DNA of 64,000 bases from Zoogloeaceae bacterium (GTDB lineage Bacteria > Pseudomonadota > Gammaproteobacteria > Burkholderiales > Rhodocyclaceae), in contig JAITMP010000030.1 in the NCBI GenBank assembly GCA_031277315.1, positions 62,001-126,000 on the forward strand, read 5' to 3'. The notes below the pieces were generated by a model. The model was not told the DNA's origin, made no database searches, and saw nothing but the letters and a program-made list of their open reading frames with translations. This document shows positions 44,783 through 52,830 of the stretch, piece by piece. Every line of letters begins with the position of its first letter. Position 1 is the first letter of the stretch. The position numbers and the translations under genes were made by a program.

Positions 44783-44811
44783 CCAAACCGGGTCGGAAGG
44801 GACATTTCGGG

Positions 44812-47094
44812 ATGCGTATTGCGTGCATCGGCGGCGGGCCGGCGGGACTTTATCTCGCCATTCTCATGAAGAAAGCCGACCCGCGCCACGACATCACCGT
44901 CTACGAGCGCAATCGCCCGGACGACACCTACGGTTGGGGCATCGTCTTCTCCGACGCCACCCTCGGCAATTTCCGCGCCGCCGATCCGGAAAGCCACGAC
45001 GAGATCACGCGCCGCTTCCACCACTGGGACAACTGCGACATTTTCTTCAAGGGCCGCCGGATCACCTCCGGCGGTCATGGTTTCTGCGGCCTCGACCGCC
45101 GCGCGCTGCTCGACATCCTGCAAACGCGCGCCGCCGGCCTCGGCGTGCGGCTGGTCTTCGAGACGGAAATCGAAGACGAGACGCAACTCGCCGACGCCGA
45201 CCTGATCGTCGCCGCCGACGGCGTGCACAGCAAGGTGCGCAACAAATACGCCGCCCATTTCCAGCCCGACATCGACGTGCGCAAGTGCCGCTACATCTGG
45301 TTCGGCACGCATCTGAAGCTCGATGCCTTCACCTTCATCACCGAGCCTTCGGAATGGGGCTGGTTTCAGGTTCACGCCTATCAGTTCGACCGCGACACCA
45401 GCACCTTCATCGTCGAATGCCGCGAGGAAACCTGGCGAGCCGCCGGCCTTGACCAGCTCGATCAGGCCGGTTCGATCGCGTTCTGCGAAAAACTTTTCGC
45501 GCGGCACCTGCAAGGCCACCGGCTGATGACAAATGCGCATCATCCGCGCGGTTCGGACTGGCTCAATTTCAACCGCGTGCTGTGCAAGCGCTGGCATCGC
45601 GGCAACATCGTGCTGATCGGCGACGCCGCCCATACCGCGCATTTCTCCATCGGCTCCGGCACCAAGCTGGCGATGGAAGACGCCATCGCGCTCAGCCAAA
45701 CGCTGCTCGCCCATCCCGACGATCCCGGTCAGGCGCTCGTCCGCTATCAGACGGAGCGCGAAGCCGAGGCGCTGCGCCTGCAAAGCGCGGCGCGCAACCG
45801 CATGGAGTGGTTTGAAAACGTGGCGCGCTATGCCCGCCTCGCGCCGGAACAGTTCGCCTACGCGCTGCTCACCGGCAGCCAGCGCATCGGCCACGAAAAC
45901 CTGCGCCGGCGCGATCCGGCGTATGTCGCCAGCGTCGAAAGCTGGCTGGCCGGAGAGAGCGGCCTGCCGGCGCGGCCGCTGCCGCCGATGTTCACGCCTT
46001 TCACGCTGCGCGGCCTGAAGCTGAAAAACCGCGTTGTCGTTTCGCCGATGGCGATGTATTCCTGCCGCGACGGCGTGCCAGCGGATTTTCTGCTGGCGCA
46101 TCTGGGCAGCCGGGCGCTGGGTGGCGCCGGACTGGTGATGACCGAGATGACCGGCGTCGCGCCCGAAGCCCGCATCACGCCGGGCTGCGCCGGGCTGTGG
46201 AACGAGGCGCAAGCGCAGGGCTGGCAGCGCATCGTCGAATTCGTGCACGCGCACAGCGACGCCCGCATCGGCCTGCAACTCGGCCACGCCGGGCCGAAAG
46301 GCTCCACCCGGCCGGGCTGGGAGGCGAGCGACGAGCCGCTGGCGGACGGCAACTGGCCGCTGCTCGCCGCCTCCGCGCTCGCCTACGGCCCGCGCAGCCA
46401 GACGCCGCGCGCCATGACGCACGCCGACATGGATGCCGTGCGCGAGCAGTTCGCCGCCGCCGCCCGGCGCGGCGCGGCGGCCGGTTTCGATCTGCTCGAA
46501 CTGCATTGCGCCCACGGCTATCTGCTCTCCAGTTTCCTCTGCCCGCTCACTAATCAACGCGCCGACGCATACGGCGGCGAACTCGCCAACCGCTTGCGTT
46601 ATCCGCTCGAAATTTTCGCGGCGCTGCGCGCCGTCTGGCCCGCGGACAAGCCGATCACGGTGCGCATTTCCGCCCACGACTGGGCGCCCGGCGGCAACAC
46701 GCCGGAGGACGCGGTGGCGATCGCGCGTGCGTTCCAGTCCGCCGGCGCCGACATGATCGACGTCTCCTCGGGCCAGACCACGCGCGCGGCGCGGCCGGTG
46801 TATGGCCGCATGTACCAGACGCCGTTCTCCGACCAGATCCGCAACGAGATCGGCATCGCCACCATCGCGGTGGGGAACATTTTTGAAGCCGATCACGTCA
46901 ATTCGATCATCGCCGCCGGACGCGCCGACCTGTGCGCGATCGGCCGCCCGCACCTGGCCGATCCGGCCTGGACGCTGCACGCGGCGGCGCAACTCGGCTA
47001 CAGCGACGCGGCCTGGCCGAAACAATATCTGAGCGGCAAGGCGCAACTCGAGCACAATCTGGCGCACGCCGCCGAGCCGGCGCTGCGGGCGTGA
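44812..47094 (+). CDS. 2-aminobenzoyl-CoA monooxygenase/reductase or salicylyl-CoA 5-hydroxylase type bifunctional flavoenzyme
   Basis: 760 aa fusion. The N-terminal FAD monooxygenase half (1-375) has [12 protein letters not shown] and [16 protein letters not shown]; the C-terminal half (385-760) is an old-yellow-enzyme-like FMN reductase ([48 protein letters not shown]). This architecture matches the Azoarcus evansii enzyme that hydroxylates and then reduces 2-aminobenzoyl-CoA, and the related salicylyl-CoA 5-hydroxylases. An aryl-CoA ligase and thioesterase downstream support a CoA-ester substrate. ATG 44812 has GGAAGGGA upstream. Which aromatic acid is used cannot be settled from sequence alone. 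Confidence 0.88.
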   Translation: MRIACIGGGPAGLYLAILMKKADPRHDITVYERNRPDDTYGWGIVFSDATLGNFRAADPESHDEITRRFHHWDNCDIFFKGRRITSGGHGFCGLDRRALLDILQTRAAGLGVRLVFETEIEDETQLADADLIVAADGVHSKVRNKYAAHFQPDIDVRKCRYIWFGTHLKLDAFTFITEPSEWGWFQVHAYQFDRDTSTFIVECREETWRAAGLDQLDQAGSIAFCEKLFARHLQGHRLMTNAHHPRGSDWLNFNRVLCKRWHRGNIVLIGDAAHTAHFSIGSGTKLAMEDAIALSQTLLAHPDDPGQALVRYQTEREAEALRLQSAARNRMEWFENVARYARLAPEQFAYALLTGSQRIGHENLRRRDPAYVASVESWLAGESGLPARPLPPMFTPFTLRGLKLKNRVVVSPMAMYSCRDGVPADFLLAHLGSRALGGAGLVMTEMTGVAPEARITPGCAGLWNEAQAQGWQRIVEFVHAHSDARIGLQLGHAGPKGSTRPGWEASDEPLADGNWPLLAASALAYGPRSQTPRAMTHADMDAVREQFAAAARRGAAAGFDLLELHCAHGYLLSSFLCPLTNQRADAYGGELANRLRYPLEIFAALRAVWPADKPITVRISAHDWAPGGNTPEDAVAIARAFQSAGADMIDVSSGQTTRAARPVYGRMYQTPFSDQIRNEIGIATIAVGNIFEADHVNSIIAAGRADLCAIGRPHLADPAWTLHAAAQLGYSDAAWPKQYLSGKAQLEHNLAHAAEPALRA

Positions 47095-47130
47095 CATGAA
47101 CATGATGCAAGCATGACCGGAGGCAACAGC

Positions 47131-47643
47131 ATGAACCCACCACGACACACCGCCGCCACGCGGACAGACCACGAAACCCGCGTTACGGACGATCACCACC
47201 AGTCGCTGCGCCTGTGGCTGCGCATGCTGGCCTGCACCAACCTGATCGAGGCTTTCATCCGCAAACAGTTGCGGATAAACTTCCAGACCACGCTGCCGCG
47301 CTTCGACCTGATGGCGCAACTGGAACGCCATCCCGATGGCCTCAAGATGGGTGAATTGTCGGCGCGTATGATGGTCACCGGCGGCAATGTCACCGGCATC
47401 ACCGACCAGCTTGTTTCCGAGGGCCTGGTGGTGCGCGAGGATAATCCGAACGACCGCCGCGCCTACAGCGTCCGTCTGACGCGGGAGGGCCGCCGCGTTT
47501 TCGGCGAGTGGGCCGGGGAGCACGAAGACTGGGTCTTCCGCCTCTTTGACGGCCTCGACGAAAAAGACAAGGAGCAGCTTTACGCCCTGCTGGCCCGGCT
47601 CAAGCAGCATGTCGCCGATTTGCCGCCGGATAGCGGCGTTTGA
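47131..47643 (+). CDS. MarR family transcriptional regulator
   Basis: 170 aa winged-helix protein: dimerisation helices at both ends, DNA-recognition region LPRFDLMAQLERHPDGLKMGELSARMMVTGGNVTGITDQLVSEG (in parts, about 50-95) and wing VREDNPNDRRAYSVRLT with the conserved DxR. ATG 47131 was chosen because GGAGG lies 7 nt upstream; ATG 47113 lacks a site. It is embedded between the monooxygenase and ligase genes, so it probably controls this catabolic operon in response to an aryl-CoA or free acid. The dyads upstream of 44812 are plausible targets. Confidence 0.9.
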   Translation: MNPPRHTAATRTDHETRVTDDHHQSLRLWLRMLACTNLIEAFIRKQLRINFQTTLPRFDLMAQLERHPDGLKMGELSARMMVTGGNVTGITDQLVSEGLVVREDNPNDRRAYSVRLTREGRRVFGEWAGEHEDWVFRLFDGLDEKDKEQLYALLARLKQHVADLPPDSGV

Positions 47644-47694
47644 CCGCTTGCGCCGCAAGGCGCGGCCCGCCATCACCGCAATCACGGCGGAATA

Positions 47695-47722
47695 TAAATA
47701 ACACAAGGTAAATAACACAAGG
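47695..47722 (+). repeat. 14-bp tandem duplication at the ligase ribosome-binding site
   Basis: TAAATAACACAAGG occurs twice head to tail. The second copy supplies the AAGGAG Shine-Dalgarno sequence (47719-47724) of the ligase gene; the first carries a partial AAGG. Confidence 0.85.
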
Positions 47723-47734
47723 AGAAAATGCGCA

Positions 47735-49369
47735 ATGACGAGTTACACGGCCCACATCGACACCTTCGCGAGAGACAATCTGCCGCCGTCGGAAGAATGG
47801 CCGGAGTTGATCTTCACGCGGCCCGAGTTGCAATACCCCGCGCGCGTCAACTGCGCGGTTGAACTGCTCGACCGCATGGTCGCTGCCGGCCACGGCGAGC
47901 GGCCGGCGCTGTGGGCGCCGGTGGACGGCAAGCCGGTCTTCTGCACCTACCGTCAATTGCTCGTTCGCGCCAATCGCATCGCGCGGGCGCTGACCGAAGA
48001 TCTCGGCCTGATACCGGGCAACCGCGTTTTGCTGCGCGGGCCGAACAACCCGATGATGGCGGCTTGCTGGCTCGGCATCATCAAGGCCGGTGGCATCGTC
48101 GTTGCCACCATGCCGCTGCTGCGCGCCAAGGAACTGACGCAGATCGCCGTCAAGTCGCGTTGCAGTCTCGCCCTCTGCGACGGGCGTTTGCTGGAAGAAC
48201 TCGAACTGGCGCGCCCGGATTGCCCCGACCTGAAACGCGTCGTCGCCTTCAACGACGACGCGCCTGGCGCGCTCGAAGCCCTGCTCGAAAACAAGCCGGA
48301 TACTTTCAACGATGTCGATACCGCCGTCGACGACGTGGCGATGATCGCGTTTACTTCCGGCACCACCGGTCAGCCGAAAGGCACCCTGCACTTTCACCGC
48401 GACGTGCTGGCGATGTGCGATGCCTTTCCGCGCTCGGTGCTCAAGCCCGGCCCGAACGACATTTTCTGCGGCACGCCGCCGCTCGCGTTCACCTTCGGAC
48501 TGGGCGGCATGCTTTGCTTCCCGCTGCGCTTCGGCGCGTCCACGGTGCTGATCGAGCGGCTGATGCCGGACACCCTGATGCAGGCCATCCGCGATTTCCG
48601 CGCCACCATCTGCTTCACCGCGCCGACCTTCTGGCGCTTGATGGCGCCGCTCGCTGCCGACGGCGGCATCGGTCGATTGAAAAAATGCGTCTCCGCCGGC
48701 GAAGCCCTGCCGGACGCCACGCGCCAGTTGTGGAAACGCGCCACCGGCATCGAGATCATCGACGGCATTGGCGCCACCGAGATGATCCACATCTTCATCT
48801 CCTCGCCGCCGGAAACCGTGCGCCCCGGCGCCATCGGCAAGGTGGTGCCGGGCTACCGCGCCCGCATCGTCGATGACGCCGGCAATCCGCTGCCGCCGGG
48901 CGCCATCGGACGGCTCGCCGTGCAGGGGCCGACCGGCTGCCGTTATCTCGCCGACGCGCGTCAGCGCCAGTACGTGCAGGACGGCTGGAACCTCACCGGC
49001 GACGCTTTCTCGGTGGACGCCGACGGTTATTTCACCTATCAGGCGCGCACCGACGACATGATTATTTCCGCCGGCTACAACATCGCCGGCCCCGAGGTGG
49101 AAAGCGCCCTGTTGCAACATCCGGCGGTCGCTGAATGCGGCGTGATCGGCGTGCCGGACGACGAGCGCGGCCAGATCGTCAAAGCCTTCATCGTGCTGCG
49201 CGAAGGTGTCACGCCGGGCGAAAAACTGGCGCGCGACTTGCAGGATTTCGTCAAGAACGCCATCGCGCCCTACAAATATCCACGCGCCATTGAGTTCATC
49301 GACACACTGCCGCGCACTGAAACCGGCAAGCTGCAACGCTTCCGGCTGCGGCAGGAGGGCGGTAAGTGA
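47735..49369 (+). CDS. Aryl-CoA ligase (2-aminobenzoate/benzoate-CoA ligase family)
   Basis: 544 aa AMP-forming synthetase. P-loop TSGTTGQPKGT (207-217), GIGATEMIHIFIS (motif A5), and C-terminal lysine region PRTETGKLQRFRL for adenylation. Activates an aromatic acid with ATP and CoA for the monooxygenase encoded upstream. Benzoate-CoA ligase family membership is suggested by the overall pattern; 2-aminobenzoate is the favoured substrate because of the gene partner. An out-of-frame ATG at 47728 also lies near the AAGGAG site; the ORF start is 10 nt from it. The stop overlaps the next start codon. Confidence 0.9.
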   Translation: MTSYTAHIDTFARDNLPPSEEWPELIFTRPELQYPARVNCAVELLDRMVAAGHGERPALWAPVDGKPVFCTYRQLLVRANRIARALTEDLGLIPGNRVLLRGPNNPMMAACWLGIIKAGGIVVATMPLLRAKELTQIAVKSRCSLALCDGRLLEELELARPDCPDLKRVVAFNDDAPGALEALLENKPDTFNDVDTAVDDVAMIAFTSGTTGQPKGTLHFHRDVLAMCDAFPRSVLKPGPNDIFCGTPPLAFTFGLGGMLCFPLRFGASTVLIERLMPDTLMQAIRDFRATICFTAPTFWRLMAPLAADGGIGRLKKCVSAGEALPDATRQLWKRATGIEIIDGIGATEMIHIFISSPPETVRPGAIGKVVPGYRARIVDDAGNPLPPGAIGRLAVQGPTGCRYLADARQRQYVQDGWNLTGDAFSVDADGYFTYQARTDDMIISAGYNIAGPEVESALLQHPAVAECGVIGVPDDERGQIVKAFIVLREGVTPGEKLARDLQDFVKNAIAPYKYPRAIEFIDTLPRTETGKLQRFRLRQEGGK

Positions 49370-49827
49370 GCGATCTGGATTGCCGCATCTTCGGCGACAC
49401 CTTCTACAGCGACATGCTGGTGCGCTTCTCGCACTGCGATCCGGCCGGCATCGTGTTCTACCCGCAGTACTTCATCATGTTCAACGGCCTGGTGGAAGAC
49501 TGGTTCAATCAGGGGCTGGGCGTGAATTATGCCCGCTACATCACCGAGCGCCGTCTGGGCTTTCCCATCGTCAAGCTCGAATGCGATTTCGTCGCCCCTT
49601 CCAAGATCGGAGAAATCATCACCCTCGGCCTGAAACTGGAAAAGCTCGGCAAAAGCTCCATGCAGATCGCCGTCGTCTGCCGTTACCGGGAAGAAGAACG
49701 GCTGCGCGCCCGCTTCGTGCTGGTGGCGATGGATCTCGAACGACAGCGCGCCCAGCCGGTGCCCGACGACCTGCGCGGGCTGATGCTGGGCTTCCAGCAA
49801 GGGCAATTCGACATCAACAACCTGTAG
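49366..49827 (+). CDS. Hotdog-fold acyl-CoA thioesterase (4-hydroxybenzoyl-CoA thioesterase type)
   Basis: 153 aa. The catalytic signature RFSHCDPAGIVFYPQYF contains the nucleophile/general base Asp25 of the 4HBT family. It hydrolyses an aryl- or acyl-CoA, perhaps releasing dead-end CoA esters or the product of the bifunctional monooxygenase. The GTG start overlaps the stop of the ligase gene by 4 nt, so the two are translationally coupled. If the pathway is of the salicylyl-CoA type, the thioesterase would free gentisate; if 2-aminobenzoate, it would recycle CoA. Confidence 0.9.
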   Translation: MSDLDCRIFGDTFYSDMLVRFSHCDPAGIVFYPQYFIMFNGLVEDWFNQGLGVNYARYITERRLGFPIVKLECDFVAPSKIGEIITLGLKLEKLGKSSMQIAVVCRYREEERLRARFVLVAMDLERQRAQPVPDDLRGLMLGFQQGQFDINNL

Positions 49828-49904
49828 AACCTGCGGTGAGCGAAACGCACATTACTGCCATTGTGAATATCCGCAGCGCCCCCCGTGCGCGGCGGCGCCG
49901 GCGC

Positions 49905-49945
49905 GGGGGTAGTGGTGGGGGTAGTGGCGGGGGTGAGAGTGGGGG
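49905..49945 (+). promoter_or_regulatory. Perfect G-quadruplex motif (G5-N7 x4) upstream of ridA
   Basis: Four GGGGG tracts at 49905-49909, 49917-49921, 49929-49933 and 49941-49945, each separated by exactly seven bases (TAGTGGT, TAGTGGC, TGAGAGT). The last tract is 7 nt before the ridA ATG and doubles as its Shine-Dalgarno region. CCCCC at 49880-49884 plus GCGC could form a competing hairpin with the first tract. Confidence 0.7.
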
Positions 49946-49951
49946 CGGCGC

Positions 49952-50347
49952 ATGATCCAGCTTTTCAACCCGCCCGAATGGTCGCGCCCGAAGGGTTATT
50001 CCAACGGCGTTACCGCTTACGGCCAGATGATCTTCGTCGCCGGTCAGGTCGGCTGGGACAGCAATGAGCAATTCGCAACCGACGATCTCGTCGGTCAGGT
50101 GCGCCAGGCCCTCACCAACATCGTTGCCATCCTCGCCGAAGCCGGCGCCAAGCCCGAACACATCGTGCGCATGAACTGGTATCTCGCCGACAAGGACGAG
50201 TACAACGCCCGTCTGGCCGAAATCGGCGCCGTCTACCGCGACCTCATCGGCCGCCACTTCCCCGCCATGACCGCCGTGCAAGTCGCCGGCTTCGTCGAAG
50301 AAGGCGCCAAAGTCGAAATCGAAGTCACCGCCATGCTCCCCGCCTGA
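49952..50347 (+). CDS. RidA family enamine/imine deaminase
   Basis: 131 aa RidA/YjgF fold: YSNGVTAYGQMIFVAGQVGWD (in parts), QVRQALTNIVAILAEAGA, and the late segment HFPAMTAVQVAGFVEEGAKVEIEVTA. The family's ligand-binding Arg normally in the PxR motif is not present in the usual form (AMTAVQV replaces xxRxxV), so the active site may differ. RidA proteins hydrolyse reactive enamines. The reduced 2-aminobenzoyl-CoA product is an enamine, so a detoxifying or pathway role is reasonable. The gene follows the thioesterase after 124 bp containing the G-tract motif. Confidence 0.85.
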   Translation: MIQLFNPPEWSRPKGYSNGVTAYGQMIFVAGQVGWDSNEQFATDDLVGQVRQALTNIVAILAEAGAKPEHIVRMNWYLADKDEYNARLAEIGAVYRDLIGRHFPAMTAVQVAGFVEEGAKVEIEVTAMLPA

Positions 50348-50374
50348 CGGCATCAAAACAGCCCATTCCGCGCT

Positions 50375-52303
50375 TCAGCCTTGTTTTTCCTCCGGCACCT
50401 GAATCGCCATTGAGCGGGCGGAGAGGGTGAAGACGTCGGAGAAGCACATGCCTTCTTCGGCGCCTTGCGCTTTCAGTTTCGGGAAGATGGCTTCGACCAT
50501 CCTGACCGAGCCGCAGGCGTAGATCTCGTTGCCGGAGAGGCTGGGGAAGTCTTGCAGGATGGCTTCGTGGACGAGGCCGGTGCGGCCGGTCCAGTTGTCT
50601 TCCGGGGACGGTTCGGAGAGCACGGGGATGAACTTGAAGCTTTCGTGCTCGCGCTGCCATTGCTCGGGCAGGTCGGCCATGTACAGGTCGCGCCGTTGTT
50701 TGACGCCCCAATAGAGCCGGATCGGGCGCTTGAGGCCGCGATAAAACGCATCCTCGACCATGCTTTTCACCGGCGCGAAGCCGGTGGCGCCGGCGACGAA
50801 GATGATCGGCCGGGTTGATTCGCGCAGGGTGAATTCGCCGAGCGGGCCTTCAAAGCGGATCGGGTCGCCGACTTTCATCTGTTCGAAAACGTGGGTGGTG
50901 AAGCGTCCGCCCGGCATGAGGCGGATTTGCAGGTCGACATGCTTGGCGTTGTGCGGCGCGTTGGAGAAGGAGAACGCGCGGCGCTCACCGTCGTCGAGGA
51001 TGATGTTGATGTACTGGCCGGCGATGAAGGAAATCGTCTCGTCCGGCGGCAGCTTGATCGTCACGGCCATCACGTCGTGGCCGAGTTTTTCCATTTTGTG
51101 GACCACGCCGGTGTATTCCTTCACCGGCGCGCGCGCCAGGGCGTCTTGCGATTCGTACTCGATTTCGATGTCGGAGAGCGGCGTCGCGCAGCACATCAGC
51201 ACTTTGCCCATCGCGCGTTCGGCCGGGCTGAGCGCGCTGGACTGGTAGATGCCGGGATCGACGTCGCCGATCAGCACCGAGCACTTGCACACGCCGCAGC
51301 CGCCGTTGCGGCATTCGTAAGGCAGGTTGATGCCGCCGAGCAGGCCGGCGTCGAGAATGGTTTCGCCGAAGCGCGCCTTCACCGTTTTTTCGTCCGGATG
51401 CACGTTGATCTCGAACTCGGCTTTGGCGCTGCCGCGCCGTTTCGGCGGCAGCCAGGGGGTGAGGAACAGCAGCACGGTGATGCCGATCAGCAGCCCCCAC
51501 AGATATTCGAGCCGCCAGTCGTAGATGAGCGGGTAGACCGCCAGATAGAACCAGTCGAAATCGAGCTGGGTGACTTCGACGGAAAGATTGGCCGGCCCCT
51601 GGCTGACCACCGGCTTGACGAGAGAGAGGACGAGGAAAGTGAACGTCACCCAGAGGGCGATGGCTTTCGGCGGATTGATGTGGGCGCGCGGCACGCGCTG
51701 GACGTGAATCCACATCACCATCAGCACCACCAGCGGCGCGCCGAGGTGGATGAAGGCGAGCAGGCTGAACAGGCGGTCGTTGATGTGGCTGTCAAAGATG
51801 AAGTTGCGGATCACCACGCCCTTGAAGAGCGGAATCCAGTCGAGCAGTTCGGCGGTGGCGAGGGTGACGAATTGCGCCAGCTTGTCCCACACCAGCATGA
51901 AGCCGTTGATGCCGGTGATGTACATCAGCCAGATCAGGATGACGCCGGTTATCCAGGAGAACCAGCGGAAGCCGCGATAGCGGTCGAAGGCGAAGTGGCG
52001 CGCCATGTGCAGCAGCATCGTGATGATCATGCCGTCGGAAGCGTAGCGGTGCACGCTGCGCAGGATGCCGCCCGCCCACCACTGGTCGTGCGTGATGGCT
52101 TCGACCGAGGCGTAGGCATCGCGCACGCCGGTGTCGGCGAAGACGAAAAGATACAGGCCGCTGACGGCGACCAGCCAGAACTGCCAGAAGGTGATGGTGC
52201 CGAGGTGATAGAGCGGATTCAGCTTTTCACCGAAGGCGACGTTGAAGATACCTTCGACGCGGATGAAGAACCATTGCATGGTTTTATGCAGGAGCTTGAG
52301 CAT
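50375..52303 (-). CDS. Cytochrome b - 2Fe-2S ferredoxin - FAD/NAD reductase fusion
   Basis: 642 aa membrane protein in three parts. A cytochrome b/b6 core (1-285) has bis-His pairs His85/His99 and His186/His200 for two hemes b. A plant-type ferredoxin (295-385) has Cys331, Cys336, Cys339 and Cys371. A ferredoxin-NADP-reductase-like unit (390-630) has the flavin motif RRAFSFSNAP and GATGFAPVKSMVEDA for nucleotide binding. It could connect NAD(P)H to the quinone pool or to a periplasmic acceptor. Its b domain is clearly paralogous to that of the gene at 56839-58410. It stands alone on its strand, divergent from a DUF2249 gene, with a 12-bp repeat array upstream. Confidence 0.85.
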   Translation of the reverse strand: MLKLLHKTMQWFFIRVEGIFNVAFGEKLNPLYHLGTITFWQFWLVAVSGLYLFVFADTGVRDAYASVEAITHDQWWAGGILRSVHRYASDGMIITMLLHMARHFAFDRYRGFRWFSWITGVILIWLMYITGINGFMLVWDKLAQFVTLATAELLDWIPLFKGVVIRNFIFDSHINDRLFSLLAFIHLGAPLVVLMVMWIHVQRVPRAHINPPKAIALWVTFTFLVLSLVKPVVSQGPANLSVEVTQLDFDWFYLAVYPLIYDWRLEYLWGLLIGITVLLFLTPWLPPKRRGSAKAEFEINVHPDEKTVKARFGETILDAGLLGGINLPYECRNGGCGVCKCSVLIGDVDPGIYQSSALSPAERAMGKVLMCCATPLSDIEIEYESQDALARAPVKEYTGVVHKMEKLGHDVMAVTIKLPPDETISFIAGQYINIILDDGERRAFSFSNAPHNAKHVDLQIRLMPGGRFTTHVFEQMKVGDPIRFEGPLGEFTLRESTRPIIFVAGATGFAPVKSMVEDAFYRGLKRPIRLYWGVKQRRDLYMADLPEQWQREHESFKFIPVLSEPSPEDNWTGRTGLVHEAILQDFPSLSGNEIYACGSVRMVEAIFPKLKAQGAEEGMCFSDVFTLSARSMAIQVPEEKQG

Positions 52304-52325
52304 TTCGGTTTTCCGGAGCGGGCGT

Positions 52326-52409
52326 ATGGGTAGCAGCGTGGGTAATTGTGCGGGTAATCGTGCAGGTAATCGCGCGGGTAGTAGCGCAGATAGTAGCGCT
52401 GATAACGGC
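52326..52409. repeat. Degenerate 12-bp tandem repeat upstream of the cytochrome b fusion
   Basis: Seven 12-bp units related to GCGGGTAATCGT (examples at 52350-52361, 52362-52373, 52374-52385, 52386-52397). It begins 23 bp upstream of the fusion gene's start codon and would be transcribed as its leader. Confidence 0.8.
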
Positions 52410-52461
52410 GGATACCCGTAAAAAGAATGCGGAAATATAAGGAATCAATAATTTAGCTTCC

Positions 52462-52475
52462 ATGATTTGTATCAA
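52462..52475. promoter_or_regulatory. FNR/DNR-like box between the divergent fusion and DUF2249 genes
   Basis: ATGAT-TTGT-ATCAA, one mismatch from TTGAT-N4-ATCAA. It lies 81 nt upstream of the DUF2249 start and 159 nt upstream of the fusion start. Confidence 0.45.
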
Positions 52476-52555
52476 GGCCAGGCAAGTCCGCGCTAAAGAC
52501 AATCCCTTCGCCTCACTCACCGATACAATCCATTATCCCCAACAGGAGCATTGTC

Positions 52556-52819
52556 ATGTCTCATCCGCACCTTCATTTGCAGGCCGACCAGCTTTATCCC
52601 TTCGACGCGCGCGGCATCGCCAAGCGTTTCCGCCATGCCGCCATCTTCGGCGCACTCGATGCGCTGTTTCCCGGCGAGACGATGCGCTTTTGCAACGATC
52701 ACGATCCGCTGCCGCTGCTCGACCAGATGCGCGCGCGCTACGGCGAGAAGGTCGAGATCAAGTATGTCCAGCGCGAGCCGGGCGCCATCGTCATCGACTT
52801 CATCAAGAAACAAGCCTGA
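52556..52819 (+). CDS. DUF2249 domain protein
   Basis: 87 aa cytoplasmic protein with the DUF2249 pattern (LDARG-like FDARGIAKRFRHAAIFGALDAL, then ETMRFCNDHDPLPLLDQMRARYG and a final GAIVIDFIKK). DUF2249 proteins resemble the TusA/SirA fold and are frequently found beside genes for nitric oxide handling or denitrification. A single Cys46 is present, and His-rich MSHPHLHL opens the protein. Ribosome-binding site AGGAG. The membrane protein gene follows within 12 bp, suggesting an operon under the FNR-like box upstream. Confidence 0.85.
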   Translation: MSHPHLHLQADQLYPFDARGIAKRFRHAAIFGALDALFPGETMRFCNDHDPLPLLDQMRARYGEKVEIKYVQREPGAIVIDFIKKQA

Positions 52820-52830
52820 CAGCGGACGGC

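Noticed and set aside
44644..47718. 1024-codon minus-strand ORF opposite the aryl-CoA monooxygenase
   Set aside because: Shadow frame with no domain; the plus strand carries FAD and old-yellow-enzyme motifs.
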